Source: Myxococcales bacterium
GTDB taxonomy: Bacteria; Myxococcota; Bradymonadia; REDH01
Assembly: GCA_018970625.1 (NCBI GenBank)
Contig: JAGWVZ010000028.1
Span: 1-16,500 of the forward strand
DNA length: 16,500 nt
Reading direction: 5' to 3'
Shown here: piece after piece, positions 6,195 through 13,614 of the stretch
Numbering within the stretch: position 1 is the stretch's first letter
How the letters are laid out: every line of letters begins with the position of its first letter
Made by a program: the position numbers and the translations under genes
The notes under the pieces: generated by a model
Told to the model about the DNA's origin: nothing
What the model saw: the letters and a program-made list of their open reading frames with translations, nothing else
Database searches by the model: none

Positions 6195-8057
6195 GTGAAG
6201 AAAGATCGCTCTCGCGGCCTGCTGGCTCTTGTGAGCCTGTTTGGGCTGATGGCTGCAGCCGCTCCGGCAGCGGCGCAGGAGGGAGTTGCACTTCAGCAGT
6301 TCCACCCGACGCCCATGCAGCGCACGGGGCTGCTGTCGACGTCGGCCGCCGAGACCCTGCTGCCCGGTCTGATCGAAGTTCATCTGCTGGTCGATTACGC
6401 ATCTTCGCCGCTGGTGGTGCGCGATCTGAATAACGAGCGTCTGGGTACCCTGGTTGGGTCCATGGCGACGATGCACCTTCTGGGCGGCCTTGGCCTTCTG
6501 GGGTTCTTTGACGTGGGTTTCGACGTGCCCATGGTGGCGGTGCTGGCTGGCAGTGCACCGGCTGGCTCGCCCGGATTGCTGTCAGAGTCGGACCTTGGAC
6601 TGGGCGATATTCGCATCGTTCCGCGGCTTCGGCTCTCTCGAAACCGTGAGGCGGGCGATAGCGGTATGAGTCTGGCGTTGATCGGGAACTTCTGGTTACC
6701 GACCGGTGATGCGGACGCCTACAACGGAGGTAACTTCCGGGCGGAGCCACGTCTTGCGATGGACTACCAGACCGCCGATGACCTGCGCATTGCGATCAAC
6801 GCGGGGTACCTGATTCAGCCGAAAGGTGTTGTCGCGAACCTCACCACCGCGGGTGCTTTGACGTACTCGGCAGGCATTGATCTCCCGATCGCCGGCTCGT
6901 TTCGCGTGGTGAGCGAGATTTTTGGGTCGGCGGTCATCGCCGCCGGGGACGTGAGCGCCGAGGAGCTTCCGCTGGAGTTTCTTGTCGCGGGTCGCCTGGT
7001 CCCCGATAACTTTACGGCGCAGCTCGGCGGTGGGTTTGGCGTCATCAGTGGGTACGGCGCGCCAGATTTTCGCGTGCTTGCCAGCTTCGGGTTTACGCCG
7101 CAGCGAAATCCCGACCGCGACGGCGATGGCATCCTGAAGGCCGACGATGAATGTCCTACGGTCGCCGAAGATCAGGATGGCTTTCAGGACGCCGACGGCT
7201 GTCCTGATGCTGACAACGATGCCGACGGCATCGCCGATCCGGCGGATGCATGCCTTGATGAGCCAGAAGACCTGGATGGTTTTCAGGATGAGGATGGGTG
7301 CCCTGATCCTGACAACGACGCCGACGCCGATGCCGACGCCGACGGCATCATCGATACCGCCGACGCGTGTGTGTCTGAAGCCGAGGACGTCGACGGCGTT
7401 GAGGATGAAGATGGGTGTCCCGAGCCCGATGTCGAGGTCGAAGTGGAGGTCGAGGAAGAGGTGGCCATTGAAGTCGAAGTGGACTCCGATGGTGATGGCA
7501 TTCTGGACTCCGCCGATGCGTGTGTCGGAGAGCCCGAGGACATGGATGGGTTTGAGGACGAAAACGGTTGTCCCGACCCCGACAATGACGGTGATGGGGT
7601 CGCCGACCTTGAAGACGCGTGCCCTCTCGAGTCCGAGGTCGTTAACGGCATCGATGACGCCGACGGCTGCCCGGACGACGGCGAAACCCTCGTGCAGGTG
7701 ACGAGCACGAACATTCGGATTCTGGAGACTCTCTTTTTTGAGACAAACAGCGACGTCATTGAGTCACGAAGCTTTGATGTCCTTGAACAGGTTGCCGCCG
7801 TGCTCCGCTCGACGCCGCGCATTCGACTGGTCGAGGTGCAAGGTCACACCGACAGCACAGGCTCCGGGATCGCCAATCTGGACCTCTCGCAGCGTCGTGC
7901 TGCGTCCGTCGTTCGCTTTCTGGTGGAACGCGGTGGCATAGAACCATCGCGCCTGCGCGCGCTCGGTTATGGTGAAGAGCTACCGATCGGTGACAACAAC
8001 ACCCCTGCCGGTCGTGACGCCAATCGTCGCGTCGAGTTTGTGATCATTCAACAGTGA
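6195..8057 (+). CDS. Outer-membrane OmpA-family protein with thrombospondin type-3 repeats
   Basis: 620 residues from the GTG at 6195, chosen because AGGAGA (6183-6187 region) precedes it at good distance and it opens a signal peptide: KKDRSR, a hydrophobic core, then APAAAQ with cleavage near residue 28. Residues about 30-303 are rich in alternating strands and aromatic or glycine turns, consistent with a beta-barrel. Residues about 305-498 are five Asp-rich, Cys-containing calcium-binding TSP3 units, interrupted by an acidic Val/Glu stretch. The last 120 residues are an OmpA-type peptidoglycan-binding domain: VQGHTDSTG, LSQRRA, GYGE, GRDANRRVEF, with the Asp and Arg expected to contact diaminopimelate. 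It should link outer membrane to cell wall with a calcium-stiffened periplasmic rod. It has its own promoter and no operon partner. Confidence 0.92.
   Translation: MKKDRSRGLLALVSLFGLMAAAAPAAAQEGVALQQFHPTPMQRTGLLSTSAAETLLPGLIEVHLLVDYASSPLVVRDLNNERLGTLVGSMATMHLLGGLGLLGFFDVGFDVPMVAVLAGSAPAGSPGLLSESDLGLGDIRIVPRLRLSRNREAGDSGMSLALIGNFWLPTGDADAYNGGNFRAEPRLAMDYQTADDLRIAINAGYLIQPKGVVANLTTAGALTYSAGIDLPIAGSFRVVSEIFGSAVIAAGDVSAEELPLEFLVAGRLVPDNFTAQLGGGFGVISGYGAPDFRVLASFGFTPQRNPDRDGDGILKADDECPTVAEDQDGFQDADGCPDADNDADGIADPADACLDEPEDLDGFQDEDGCPDPDNDADADADADGIIDTADACVSEAEDVDGVEDEDGCPEPDVEVEVEVEEEVAIEVEVDSDGDGILDSADACVGEPEDMDGFEDENGCPDPDNDGDGVADLEDACPLESEVVNGIDDADGCPDDGETLVQVTSTNIRILETLFFETNSDVIESRSFDVLEQVAAVLRSTPRIRLVEVQGHTDSTGSGIANLDLSQRRAASVVRFLVERGGIEPSRLRALGYGEELPIGDNNTPAGRDANRRVEFVIIQQ
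7108..7690 (+). repeat. Five thrombospondin type-3 repeats with acidic insertions
   Basis: Five in-frame units of about 33-39 residues, each of the form DxDGxxDxxDxCxxEPEDxDGxxDxDGCPDxD. Unit three begins with an expanded Asp-Ala dipeptide run encoded by alternating GAY and GCC codons (7317-7343). Between units three and four lies a Val/Glu-alternating insert (7431-7485). The repeats differ at nucleotide level except for short blocks, so the array is not recent except perhaps the Asp-Ala run. Confidence 0.85.
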
Positions 8058-8078
8058 ACGGTCCGGGGGCAGACGTTA

Positions 8079-8207
8079 TTACACCTCAGCGACAGGCAGC
8101 AGGTGGCCGACGTACCGAAGTCCGTCAGCATCCAGATCGGTTCCGCTGATCATGTCCTGAGGGGCCTCACGCACGGTGAGGGTGAACTCGGCGGGCGAAC
8201 AACGCAA
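8079..8207 (-). CDS. Possible 42-residue small ORF or gene remnant
   Basis: On the minus strand a TTG at 8207, preceded by AAGG with six-base spacing, opens 42 codons ending in two adjacent stops (TAATAA, 8076-8081). The peptide has protein-like composition, for example EFTLTVREAPQ and DLDADGLRYVGHLLP, and codon third positions rich in G and C, unlike random intergenic DNA. It matches nothing I recognise. It may be a real small gene, the decayed tail of a lost gene, or chance. It lies between two + strand genes, and its upstream side overlaps the promoter of the TerB-like gene. Confidence 0.22.
   Translation of the reverse strand: MRCSPAEFTLTVREAPQDMISGTDLDADGLRYVGHLLPVAEV
8165..8181. other. 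Short perfect hairpin downstream of the OmpA/TSP3 gene
   Basis: CCTCAC (8165-8170) and GTGAGG (8176-8181) form six perfect pairs around a five-base loop. No T tract follows. It sits 108 bp after the OmpA/TSP3 stop codon and inside the possible minus-strand small ORF, so a terminator role is doubtful. Confidence 0.25.
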
Positions 8208-8225
8208 AACGCACCTTCGTAGCGG

Positions 8226-8253
8226 TTGGAAAATTCACTTCGCTTGCTATCGT
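8226..8253 (+). promoter_or_regulatory. Extended -10 promoter for the TerB-like gene
   Basis: TTGGAA (8226-8231), 16-nt spacer, TATCGT (8248-8253), with TGC directly before the -10 box (extended -10). The leader to the ATG at 8344 would be about 85 nt. Confidence 0.45.
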
Positions 8254-8343
8254 GGGCGAAGGTGTGCCACGACACGTCCGCATTTTCCAATCCTGTGCGG
8301 CGACCTCCGGGTTGCGCACGCTGTTCCCCTCTGGAGAGCCCTC

Positions 8344-8928
8344 ATGAGCTTTGTCCCCAGTGAAGAAGAAGAGCGTTACTTCAGCAAGCGCAACGCCGAG
8401 GCCCGCGAGCGCATCCGTAAGGAGCTGGAGTCCGCCGCACAGCAGGCGGCGGATGGTCGTGTGATTGGCCAGACGCTGGGCACCGATAAAGAAGCCGTTA
8501 TTGCCCGTCTTCAGGACATGGGTTTCGATGCCGACAAGGCGCGCGTTTTCGACCTGCTGCCGCTGGTGCACGTCGCGTGGGCCGATGGCAAGGTGCAGGC
8601 TTCGGAGCGCCGTGTCATTCTCGATATCCTGGCGCAGCGCGGCGTTGAATCGGACAGCGAAGCATGGCTGCTGATCGAGGCCTTGCTTGAGCAACGCCCG
8701 TCAGACACGTTTCTGGACGAAACCCTGACGCTGCTGCGCGAGGTGGTCGGTGGTTCCAGCGTGCGCGCCAACAACATTGTCGAGCTTTGTCAGAAGGTTG
8801 CCGCCGCGCACGGCCCGCTGTTCGGCCTGTTTGGTACCGTCAGCGATGAGGAGCAAAAGCTGCTGCAGCACATCGCCGGCTCGCTCGGCGACGCCGGAAC
8901 CGATTTCGCGAAGCGTTTAAACGGCTAA
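8344..8928 (+). CDS. TerB-like (tellurite-resistance/DjlA-type) cytoplasmic protein
   Basis: 194 residues from ATG 8344, which has GGAGAG at 8333-8338; longer in-frame starts back to 8176 would begin upstream of the predicted promoter and code for unlikely sequence. There is no signal peptide. An acidic/basic N-terminal helix (residues 7-35) leads to an all-helical core with LLPLVHVAWADGKVQASER (71-89), where Asp81 and Glu88 recall the metal-binding DGxxxxxE motif of TerB and of the DjlA N-terminal domain. The C-terminus has a second helical bundle. TerB-fold proteins bind metals and occur in stress and envelope-associated modules; no specific role can be assigned, and none of the other ter genes is nearby. 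The gene ends 29 bp before the stop of the convergent lipoprotein gene. Confidence 0.7.
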   Translation: MSFVPSEEEERYFSKRNAEARERIRKELESAAQQAADGRVIGQTLGTDKEAVIARLQDMGFDADKARVFDLLPLVHVAWADGKVQASERRVILDILAQRGVESDSEAWLLIEALLEQRPSDTFLDETLTLLREVVGGSSVRANNIVELCQKVAAAHGPLFGLFGTVSDEEQKLLQHIAGSLGDAGTDFAKRLNG

Positions 8929-8957
8929 CCCGCCTCGGGAACGTAATCTGCCGAAAC

Positions 8958-11063
8958 TCACGGGGCTGCGTCTTCTTCCTGCGCCAGATTCAGGCCGCCT
9001 GGGAAGCCGTAGCTGACCGCGCCGTCGTAGCCGTACACGCCGATGGCGAATGGCTGGGTCGACGTAATCTGGTGTGAGCCGGGCTCGACTTCAATCCACG
9101 CGTACTCGAAGTTCAGCGTGCCTACCGTGCGGAACGATGACGACGGAATGATGCTGCCGTCGAGCACAACGTCGACCCCTGTGGGGCGAATGACCGTCAC
9201 GTAGTCTCGGTCGTAGCCGGTGGGTGTCAGGAATACGTAGTTGTCGCGATAGCCCTCTACCGGTACCGCCAGAATAAAGGACGGGTCGCCGCCAAACTGC
9301 TCTACGCCCAACGATTGCTGCGAAACCAGATACTGCCCCACCAGAATGGGCCCCGTGGCGGCAATCTCGAACGACTGGTTGGTGCGGATTTCGACAAACT
9401 CGCCAGCGTTCAGGACTTCACCATTCACTCCGGCAATCGGAGGCGTCGTGACAATGCTGGTTCCATTTCGGGCGGCCATCACGCGCCAGTAATCCGGTTC
9501 GGTGCCTCGCGGAGGGCTATGGATGGCCAGATAACGACTTCCCCAGGCACTGATGGGATAAATCTGCTCCTCCATGTGGTCCGCGCAGCAGTTGCCGTCT
9601 TCACTCTCTTCGCCGATGACCGCCTGCTCGTGACCGGCGAAGACGATGATGGGTTTGTCGGCCTCTACGTAAGAGCCGGTGAGGTCGCCTGAGTTCTCAG
9701 GGCGCGGTGGGAAGCTGAGCGTGGACTCCGCTTCCAGATTCAGCACCTGCCCCTGCGTGAGCGAGAACGTCTGCGTGGCGCCGCGGGTAAGCCCCGCAAC
9801 GCCCGGACCGTTCAGAATATTGCACGACGCCGTAACCGTAACGGATGTCGTGCCCGATGCGGTCGCCAGAATCGTCAGGAAACCGCGCTGCGCCTTGAAA
9901 CCGAGCGCTCCCGCGCCACCTGGCCATCCCATGACGTAGTGTTGACGGCCGATGCCGTTCACCGGAATCAACAACGACGCATCGTTGCTGTACAGCGGCC
10001 GATCGTTGTTCAGCGGATTGAACTGATAAGCGACGATCGGCTCGGTGGTGGTGACCCGGAAACTGCGCGAGCTGATGCCCGAACCGTTGATGCTCAGGGC
10101 GGGAATAATGTCCACGTCGGCGCGCGGGAACGTGATGGAACCGGCAGTACCCGGATCGACGCTGATGCCTGCCGGGGCCGTAATCTCAGAGAACGACTGC
10201 ACCGAGATGGTCGCCGGGAAATCGCTGACGTTACCCACAACGATCGCGTGCGGCTCGGCCGGGCCGGCGGTCGTCGGGTCTTCGTACTGCGGCAAATCCA
10301 GCGACCAGTACTCGCAACCGATATAGGACGAGTCTTTCGCCACCGCCGCGCAACCGCTGACACATTCGCCGCCGGCACACACACGGCCACCCCGACGATC
10401 GCAGACCTCGCCCGGGTTCCAGAGCTCACCCGAGTCGTCGCAAATCTCGACCTGAAAATCATCGGCGCAGCGCGTGGTGTCAGGCGCGCAACGAATCGTG
10501 CTGCACACGCCCTCGAAGCAGAAGGGGCCAGCGGTGCATGTCACCGATTCGTAAGCGGTTCCTGCCGCGTTACACACCAGCTGCTGCGTTTCACTCGAAC
10601 AGCCGATCACTTCGCCCGGCGTGCAACCGGCGCCGGCGGTGCAAATGCCCACCAGACACACCTCGTTGGATGCACAGGGCGCCTGATCGACCCAAGTGTT
10701 CCCAACGCACTCCTGCGGTACGCCGCTCCCGGAACACTGCAACGAGCCCTCGGCGCAGGTACGACCTCCGGTGTCCGTCACAGAGTCCGGGGTTGAAACG
10801 ACGTCTGTCGTCCCACTGTCAGCCGCATCCGTTCCTCCGGCGTCCTCACCAGCGCCGTCCTGTTCCTCATTCCCTGCGTCTTCGTCGTCCTCATCGTTAT
10901 TGGAGGGTACGCATTCGTCGCCGCGTTGCACCGTGCCGCGTCCGCAGTTCAGCGTACCTGCGCTCTCGTCGTCGCTACAGGCCGCAAGTGACAACAGAAG
11001 GGCGGCGAGCGTCGATACCGACAGCGCCTGACAGGCACGCGAGGAGGTGATTTGGATCAACAT
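8958..11063 (-). CDS. Secreted lipoprotein with Cys-rich repeats and an IgGFc-binding-type domain
   Basis: 701 residues from the ATG at 11063; an upstream in-frame start at 11177 would bury the signal peptide. The signal peptide ends in the lipobox LAAC (residues 26-29) followed by Ser-Asp-Asp, so the protein is lipid-anchored, probably at the outer membrane. Residues about 55-100 are a flexible Asp/Glu/Gly/Thr linker. Residues 103-250 hold three or four Cys-rich modules of the CxxG...C...C..GxC kind common in myxobacterial surface proteins. After SYIGCEYWSLDLP (246-258), about 430 residues resemble the IgGFc-binding N-terminal domain family: motifs GNVSDFPATISV, EPIVAYQFNPLN, SNDASLLIPV, HYVMGWP and VFAGHEQA. 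Homologues are usually surface or cell-contact proteins; antibody binding is not implied. The C-terminal SYGFPGGLNL is typical of the family. Confidence 0.85.
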   Translation of the reverse strand: MLIQITSSRACQALSVSTLAALLLSLAACSDDESAGTLNCGRGTVQRGDECVPSNNDEDDEDAGNEEQDGAGEDAGGTDAADSGTTDVVSTPDSVTDTGGRTCAEGSLQCSGSGVPQECVGNTWVDQAPCASNEVCLVGICTAGAGCTPGEVIGCSSETQQLVCNAAGTAYESVTCTAGPFCFEGVCSTIRCAPDTTRCADDFQVEICDDSGELWNPGEVCDRRGGRVCAGGECVSGCAAVAKDSSYIGCEYWSLDLPQYEDPTTAGPAEPHAIVVGNVSDFPATISVQSFSEITAPAGISVDPGTAGSITFPRADVDIIPALSINGSGISSRSFRVTTTEPIVAYQFNPLNNDRPLYSNDASLLIPVNGIGRQHYVMGWPGGAGALGFKAQRGFLTILATASGTTSVTVTASCNILNGPGVAGLTRGATQTFSLTQGQVLNLEAESTLSFPPRPENSGDLTGSYVEADKPIIVFAGHEQAVIGEESEDGNCCADHMEEQIYPISAWGSRYLAIHSPPRGTEPDYWRVMAARNGTSIVTTPPIAGVNGEVLNAGEFVEIRTNQSFEIAATGPILVGQYLVSQQSLGVEQFGGDPSFILAVPVEGYRDNYVFLTPTGYDRDYVTVIRPTGVDVVLDGSIIPSSSFRTVGTLNFEYAWIEVEPGSHQITSTQPFAIGVYGYDGAVSYGFPGGLNLAQEEDAAP

Positions 11064-11310
11064 GGCAGATTCCGACAGGTCAAAAGGCACGCCAAACCTA
11101 CACGTCGTCGCAGCGCACGTCCAGCCTGCCCCGGCGTCGACGGAGCTGGCCATCGGTGCTGCACGCCCGTGTACCACGGACGTTGCCCCTCACTCTTGCC
11201 GCAGCAGAACAGCACCATACCACCGGGCAGCTGGCTTCAACCGCCTATAAACACCGGCATGCACACACCTCACATTCGCCGCGTCAACCACAAGACGATA
11301 AGCTGTGAAG

Positions 11311-11339
11311 TGATGCCGCAGAATGAATAGTGCGGCTCA
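11311..11339. promoter_or_regulatory. Palindrome abutting the -35 box of the next gene
   Basis: GCCGCA (11315-11320) and TGCGGC (11331-11336) are perfect inverted repeats around a ten-base AT-richer centre; TGA and TCA extend the match if one T is bulged. The right arm ends one base before the -35 box at 11341, a plausible operator position. Could also be chance. Confidence 0.35.
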
Positions 11340-11340
11340 C

Positions 11341-11369
11341 TTGGCGTCTCTGCCTCGCGGTGCTATGCA
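11341..11369 (+). promoter_or_regulatory. Extended -10 promoter of the exported helical protein gene
   Basis: TTGGCG (11341-11346), 17-nt spacer, TATGCA (11364-11369), preceded by TGC as an extended -10. The transcript would start near 11376, giving a leader of about 90 nt before the ATG cluster at 11464. Confidence 0.55.
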
Positions 11370-11463
11370 CGCCGCCGTGTGGGAACAGGCGATGATGCCG
11401 TCGTGCGGATGGTAGCGAGTCGATCCCGTTCCATTTCGTCTCTCTGTTGTTTGTCAGGAGTCC

Positions 11464-12162
11464 ATGATGATGCGTCTCTCTTCTGCTCTGCTCGTTGGTC
11501 TTGCGTTGGCTGTCGCCACCCCCGCAGCGTTCGCGTTTGCCGATGCGACCGAAAAGGCTCAGGACGACTCCAAGCAGCGCCGCCGCAACCGCGATCGTGA
11601 GCGCGGCGAGCCCTTCCTTCCGTCGGCGGTCGGCTCTGACTTCGCCGGCCTCGACGCCAACAACCCATTCGCACTCGAGGCCTACTCGGTGCGTTGGTCG
11701 CCCACCGGCATTGATTCAGTCGATACCTTCCTGGGCGCTGTCACCCGTGTCGAAGGCATTCTGGCGCTGTCACAGTACTACGCCGACATGGTCAGCAACG
11801 GCGACTCCGCCATCGAGACCATCGGCGCCCTGAACGCGCTGCGCGGCCTGCTCACCAGCTTGCCCAACGACATCACCGGTTTGCAGCAGCAGGGTCAGCA
11901 GATGATCGCCAACCTGCCCAACGAGCTCGCTGCCGACCCGCGCCTTGCCCTGCGCGCAGGCGGCATCATCAACGGTGTGCGTGACGCCGTCTCGAGCCTT
12001 GGCGGCGCTGCCGGCCGCATCGACAACGTCATTGCCAGTGTCGACAACGTCATCGCTGGCACCGCCGGAACCGTCGTGGACACCGTCACCGACCCCGCCG
12101 AGGCGGTCGAGACTGTCCAGGAGCTGCACCAGGACGGCGTGCCGGACGCTCCGACCAACTGA
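11464..12162 (+). CDS. Exported alpha-helical protein of unknown function
   Basis: 232 residues if the first of three consecutive ATG codons (11464, 11467, 11470) is used; AGGAG at 11456-11460 is best spaced for the second or third. A classical signal peptide with cleavage after AFA (residue 26) is followed by a highly basic stretch KQRRRNRDRER (37-47). The mature protein has no cysteine and no further membrane segment. It appears largely helical, with repeated Asn/Asp-Ala-Leu helices and a repetitive tail (IDNVIASVDNVIAGTAG, about residues 186-202). I recognise no family. It stands alone with its own strong-looking promoter and a convergent neighbour, so it may be an abundant periplasmic protein; that is inference. 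Confidence 0.8.
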   Translation: MMMRLSSALLVGLALAVATPAAFAFADATEKAQDDSKQRRRNRDRERGEPFLPSAVGSDFAGLDANNPFALEAYSVRWSPTGIDSVDTFLGAVTRVEGILALSQYYADMVSNGDSAIETIGALNALRGLLTSLPNDITGLQQQGQQMIANLPNELAADPRLALRAGGIINGVRDAVSSLGGAAGRIDNVIASVDNVIAGTAGTVVDTVTDPAEAVETVQELHQDGVPDAPTN

Positions 12163-12167
12163 TTTGG

Positions 12168-12233
12168 CAGGGCGGCAGTACGCCCCGGCCACCGCGACTT
12201 GAACAGGGCCCCGCGAACGCATCCACCGCCCTG
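12168..12233. terminator. Inverted repeat between convergent genes
   Basis: CAGGGCGG (12168-12175) and CCGCCCTG (12226-12233) are perfect eight-base inverted repeats, 50 nt apart, filling the 82-bp gap between two convergent genes. This location fits a bidirectional terminator, but the loop is long and no T run follows on either side. Confidence 0.3.
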
Positions 12234-12244
12234 TCCATCGCCCC

Positions 12245-13285
12245 TTACGCCAGCAAATCACTCAGCCATGCCGCAAACGCGTCGGTCTTCACGACCTGCT
12301 CGGCGTGCACGTTGACGTGCGTCAGCAGCGATTCGCGCACCGCGTTCAGCATGCCTGCTTCCTCGAGCAGCATGCGCAGCGTGCGGCCGGCCTCGATTTC
12401 CAGCAGCGCCTTCACTTCGCCTTCCATCCACGCGGGCACTTCGGGGCGGGTGGCGTTGTGCGCGGCGAGCTCGCCCGCCAGGCCCAGCAGCTCCTTCCAC
12501 GGCAGGCGCTGGGTGTCGGCATCGAACTCGGCCAGCTTTGTCGACATGGCCTTCTTCAGCAGCTGCAGGCGCAGTTTACCCAGGATCTGCCTGCCTTCGG
12601 GGCTACGCAGCCGGGCCTCAAACGCGTTCTTGATTTCGGTCTGCGCCGACATGCTGAAATCCCGCGCGATCGACTGCATCTTGTGCTCGACCTCGGAAGT
12701 CAGCCCGCCGACGATGGACTTGCCGGCGTCCAGAATCCCACCGGCGCGCTTCTCGACCTCGGCCTTCATGCGACTACCCAGAAAGCCGAGCGCCGCTCCG
12801 GCGGTCGACTGCGCCTTCTTCTCGGGTTCGGGCGAGCTGCTACCGCCCAGGCCCGGCAACGGCAGCCGTGACGCGAACGACACCAGCGTGTCCTGAATGA
12901 TCGGCGCCAGCAGCTGACGCACCAGTGTCGGATCTACCGCGTCGCGGGCCCAGTCGCCTTTCGGCAACTTTGCCTCACTCACGATCTTCTCGAGTTTCGG
13001 CATCGTCGCAGCCGAGATGAAGTCTGAAGGCTTCTCGCCTGTGGCCTTCACATGAGCGGTCCAACGAGCGCGACTCGCGTGCACATGACGGTCGACCAGC
13101 CGGTTGGCGTTATCCGCTGTCATGACCTGCACGGCGAGTCGAGCCAGCTCTGCAGGGTCCACCAGCGTGGCCAGCTCGCGGTCGAGCAGCGTGTCGAGCG
13201 CAATCTCAACGCCACGGCGGCGCAGACCACCGCTATCATCGCGCAGGCGCGAAAGAACTTTCTCGTGGGTCGTCTGCTTCGGCAT
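12245..13285 (-). CDS. Unknown cytoplasmic helical protein
   Basis: 346 residues, ATG at 13285 with GAGGAG just upstream (spacing about six). No signal peptide or membrane segment is visible, and the protein has no cysteine. It reads as two helical halves joined by a linker rich in Gly, Ser, Pro and charged residues (about 145-160). The N-terminal half contains LLDRELATLVDPAELARL (33-50) and an HVHASRARW segment; the second half begins with an amphipathic GAALGFLGSRMKAEVEKR stretch that could contact membrane or form a coiled coil. I recognise no family and see no catalytic motif. It is divergent from the exported protein gene to its right, and a TTGACG about 90 bp upstream on its strand is the only promoter hint. 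Confidence 0.75.
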   Translation of the reverse strand: MPKQTTHEKVLSRLRDDSGGLRRRGVEIALDTLLDRELATLVDPAELARLAVQVMTADNANRLVDRHVHASRARWTAHVKATGEKPSDFISAATMPKLEKIVSEAKLPKGDWARDAVDPTLVRQLLAPIIQDTLVSFASRLPLPGLGGSSSPEPEKKAQSTAGAALGFLGSRMKAEVEKRAGGILDAGKSIVGGLTSEVEHKMQSIARDFSMSAQTEIKNAFEARLRSPEGRQILGKLRLQLLKKAMSTKLAEFDADTQRLPWKELLGLAGELAAHNATRPEVPAWMEGEVKALLEIEAGRTLRMLLEEAGMLNAVRESLLTHVNVHAEQVVKTDAFAAWLSDLLA

Positions 13286-13614
13286 GCCATCTCCTCGGGT
13301 GCGCTCAGTGTGCTTTGTGAACGCGCACCGGCTACCTGCGTTGCCCGGCAGGCGTCAACAGCGGCCTCGGGCATGTGTTCAATTGCAGTTGCGGCAGAAC
13401 GCGCAACCCGCCAATGACCCTCATGGTCGGATATCGCGAATGGAGTCTCCCGACTTGCGCTCGCTTCACTGCAGCAGGCCTCGTCGCCTCGATTTCTGAA
13501 GGTTGTTTCAGCCAGTCGATCGACGACTGAAAGGCTGGGCTCCACTTGGAATGTGACGTCGATTGCGTTACAGGCAGGTCGCGTTGCGTGGTGCTCTGCT
13601 GCCTGGATGTGTGT
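13286..13614. other. Divergent 329-bp intergenic region
   Basis: Separates the unknown minus-strand gene from the plus-strand gene at 13615. Overlapping inverted repeats at 13496-13537 are listed separately. A weak plus-strand promoter candidate is TTGGAA (13546-13551), 16-nt spacer, TTACAG (13568-13573). The short ORFs on both strands look like non-coding shadows. No RNA gene is recognised. Confidence 0.45.
13496..13537 (+). promoter_or_regulatory. Overlapping, mutually exclusive hairpins
   Basis: CTGAA (13496-13500) can pair with TTCAG (13507-13511). The same TTTCAG (13506-13511) can instead pair with CTGAAA (13527-13532). A third option is CAGCC-AGTCG (13509-13518) with CGACT (13524-13528) and GGCTG (13533-13537), bulging GAAA. 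The set lies about 80 bp upstream of the next start codon. It may be an operator cluster or, if transcribed, a switchable leader. Confidence 0.3.

Larger units (their letters stand above)
11064..11463. other. Divergent 400-bp intergenic region
   Basis: This stretch separates the lipoprotein gene (minus strand) from the exported-protein gene (plus strand). It holds a palindrome and a good plus-strand promoter, listed separately. For the lipoprotein, a weak minus-strand candidate is TTGAAG (complement of 11235-11240), 15-nt spacer, TATGGT (complement of 11214-11219) with an extended TGG; the spacing is short. Short open frames here lack protein-like composition, and I see no RNA gene. Confidence 0.5.

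Noticed and set aside
7147..7822. Low-complexity frames on both strands across the TSP3 repeats
   Set aside because: They arise from the codon periodicity of the Asp-rich repeats; composition (Thr/Met/Pro or Ser/Thr only) is not protein-like.
8176..8343. N-terminal extension of the TerB-like gene to 8176
   Set aside because: The extension has no homology-like character, and ATG 8344 has a clear GGAGAG site downstream of the likely promoter.
9939..10796. 285-codon plus-strand frame opposite the lipoprotein gene
   Set aside because: Minus-strand product has lipobox, Cys-rich modules and a known domain; the plus-strand frame is its shadow.
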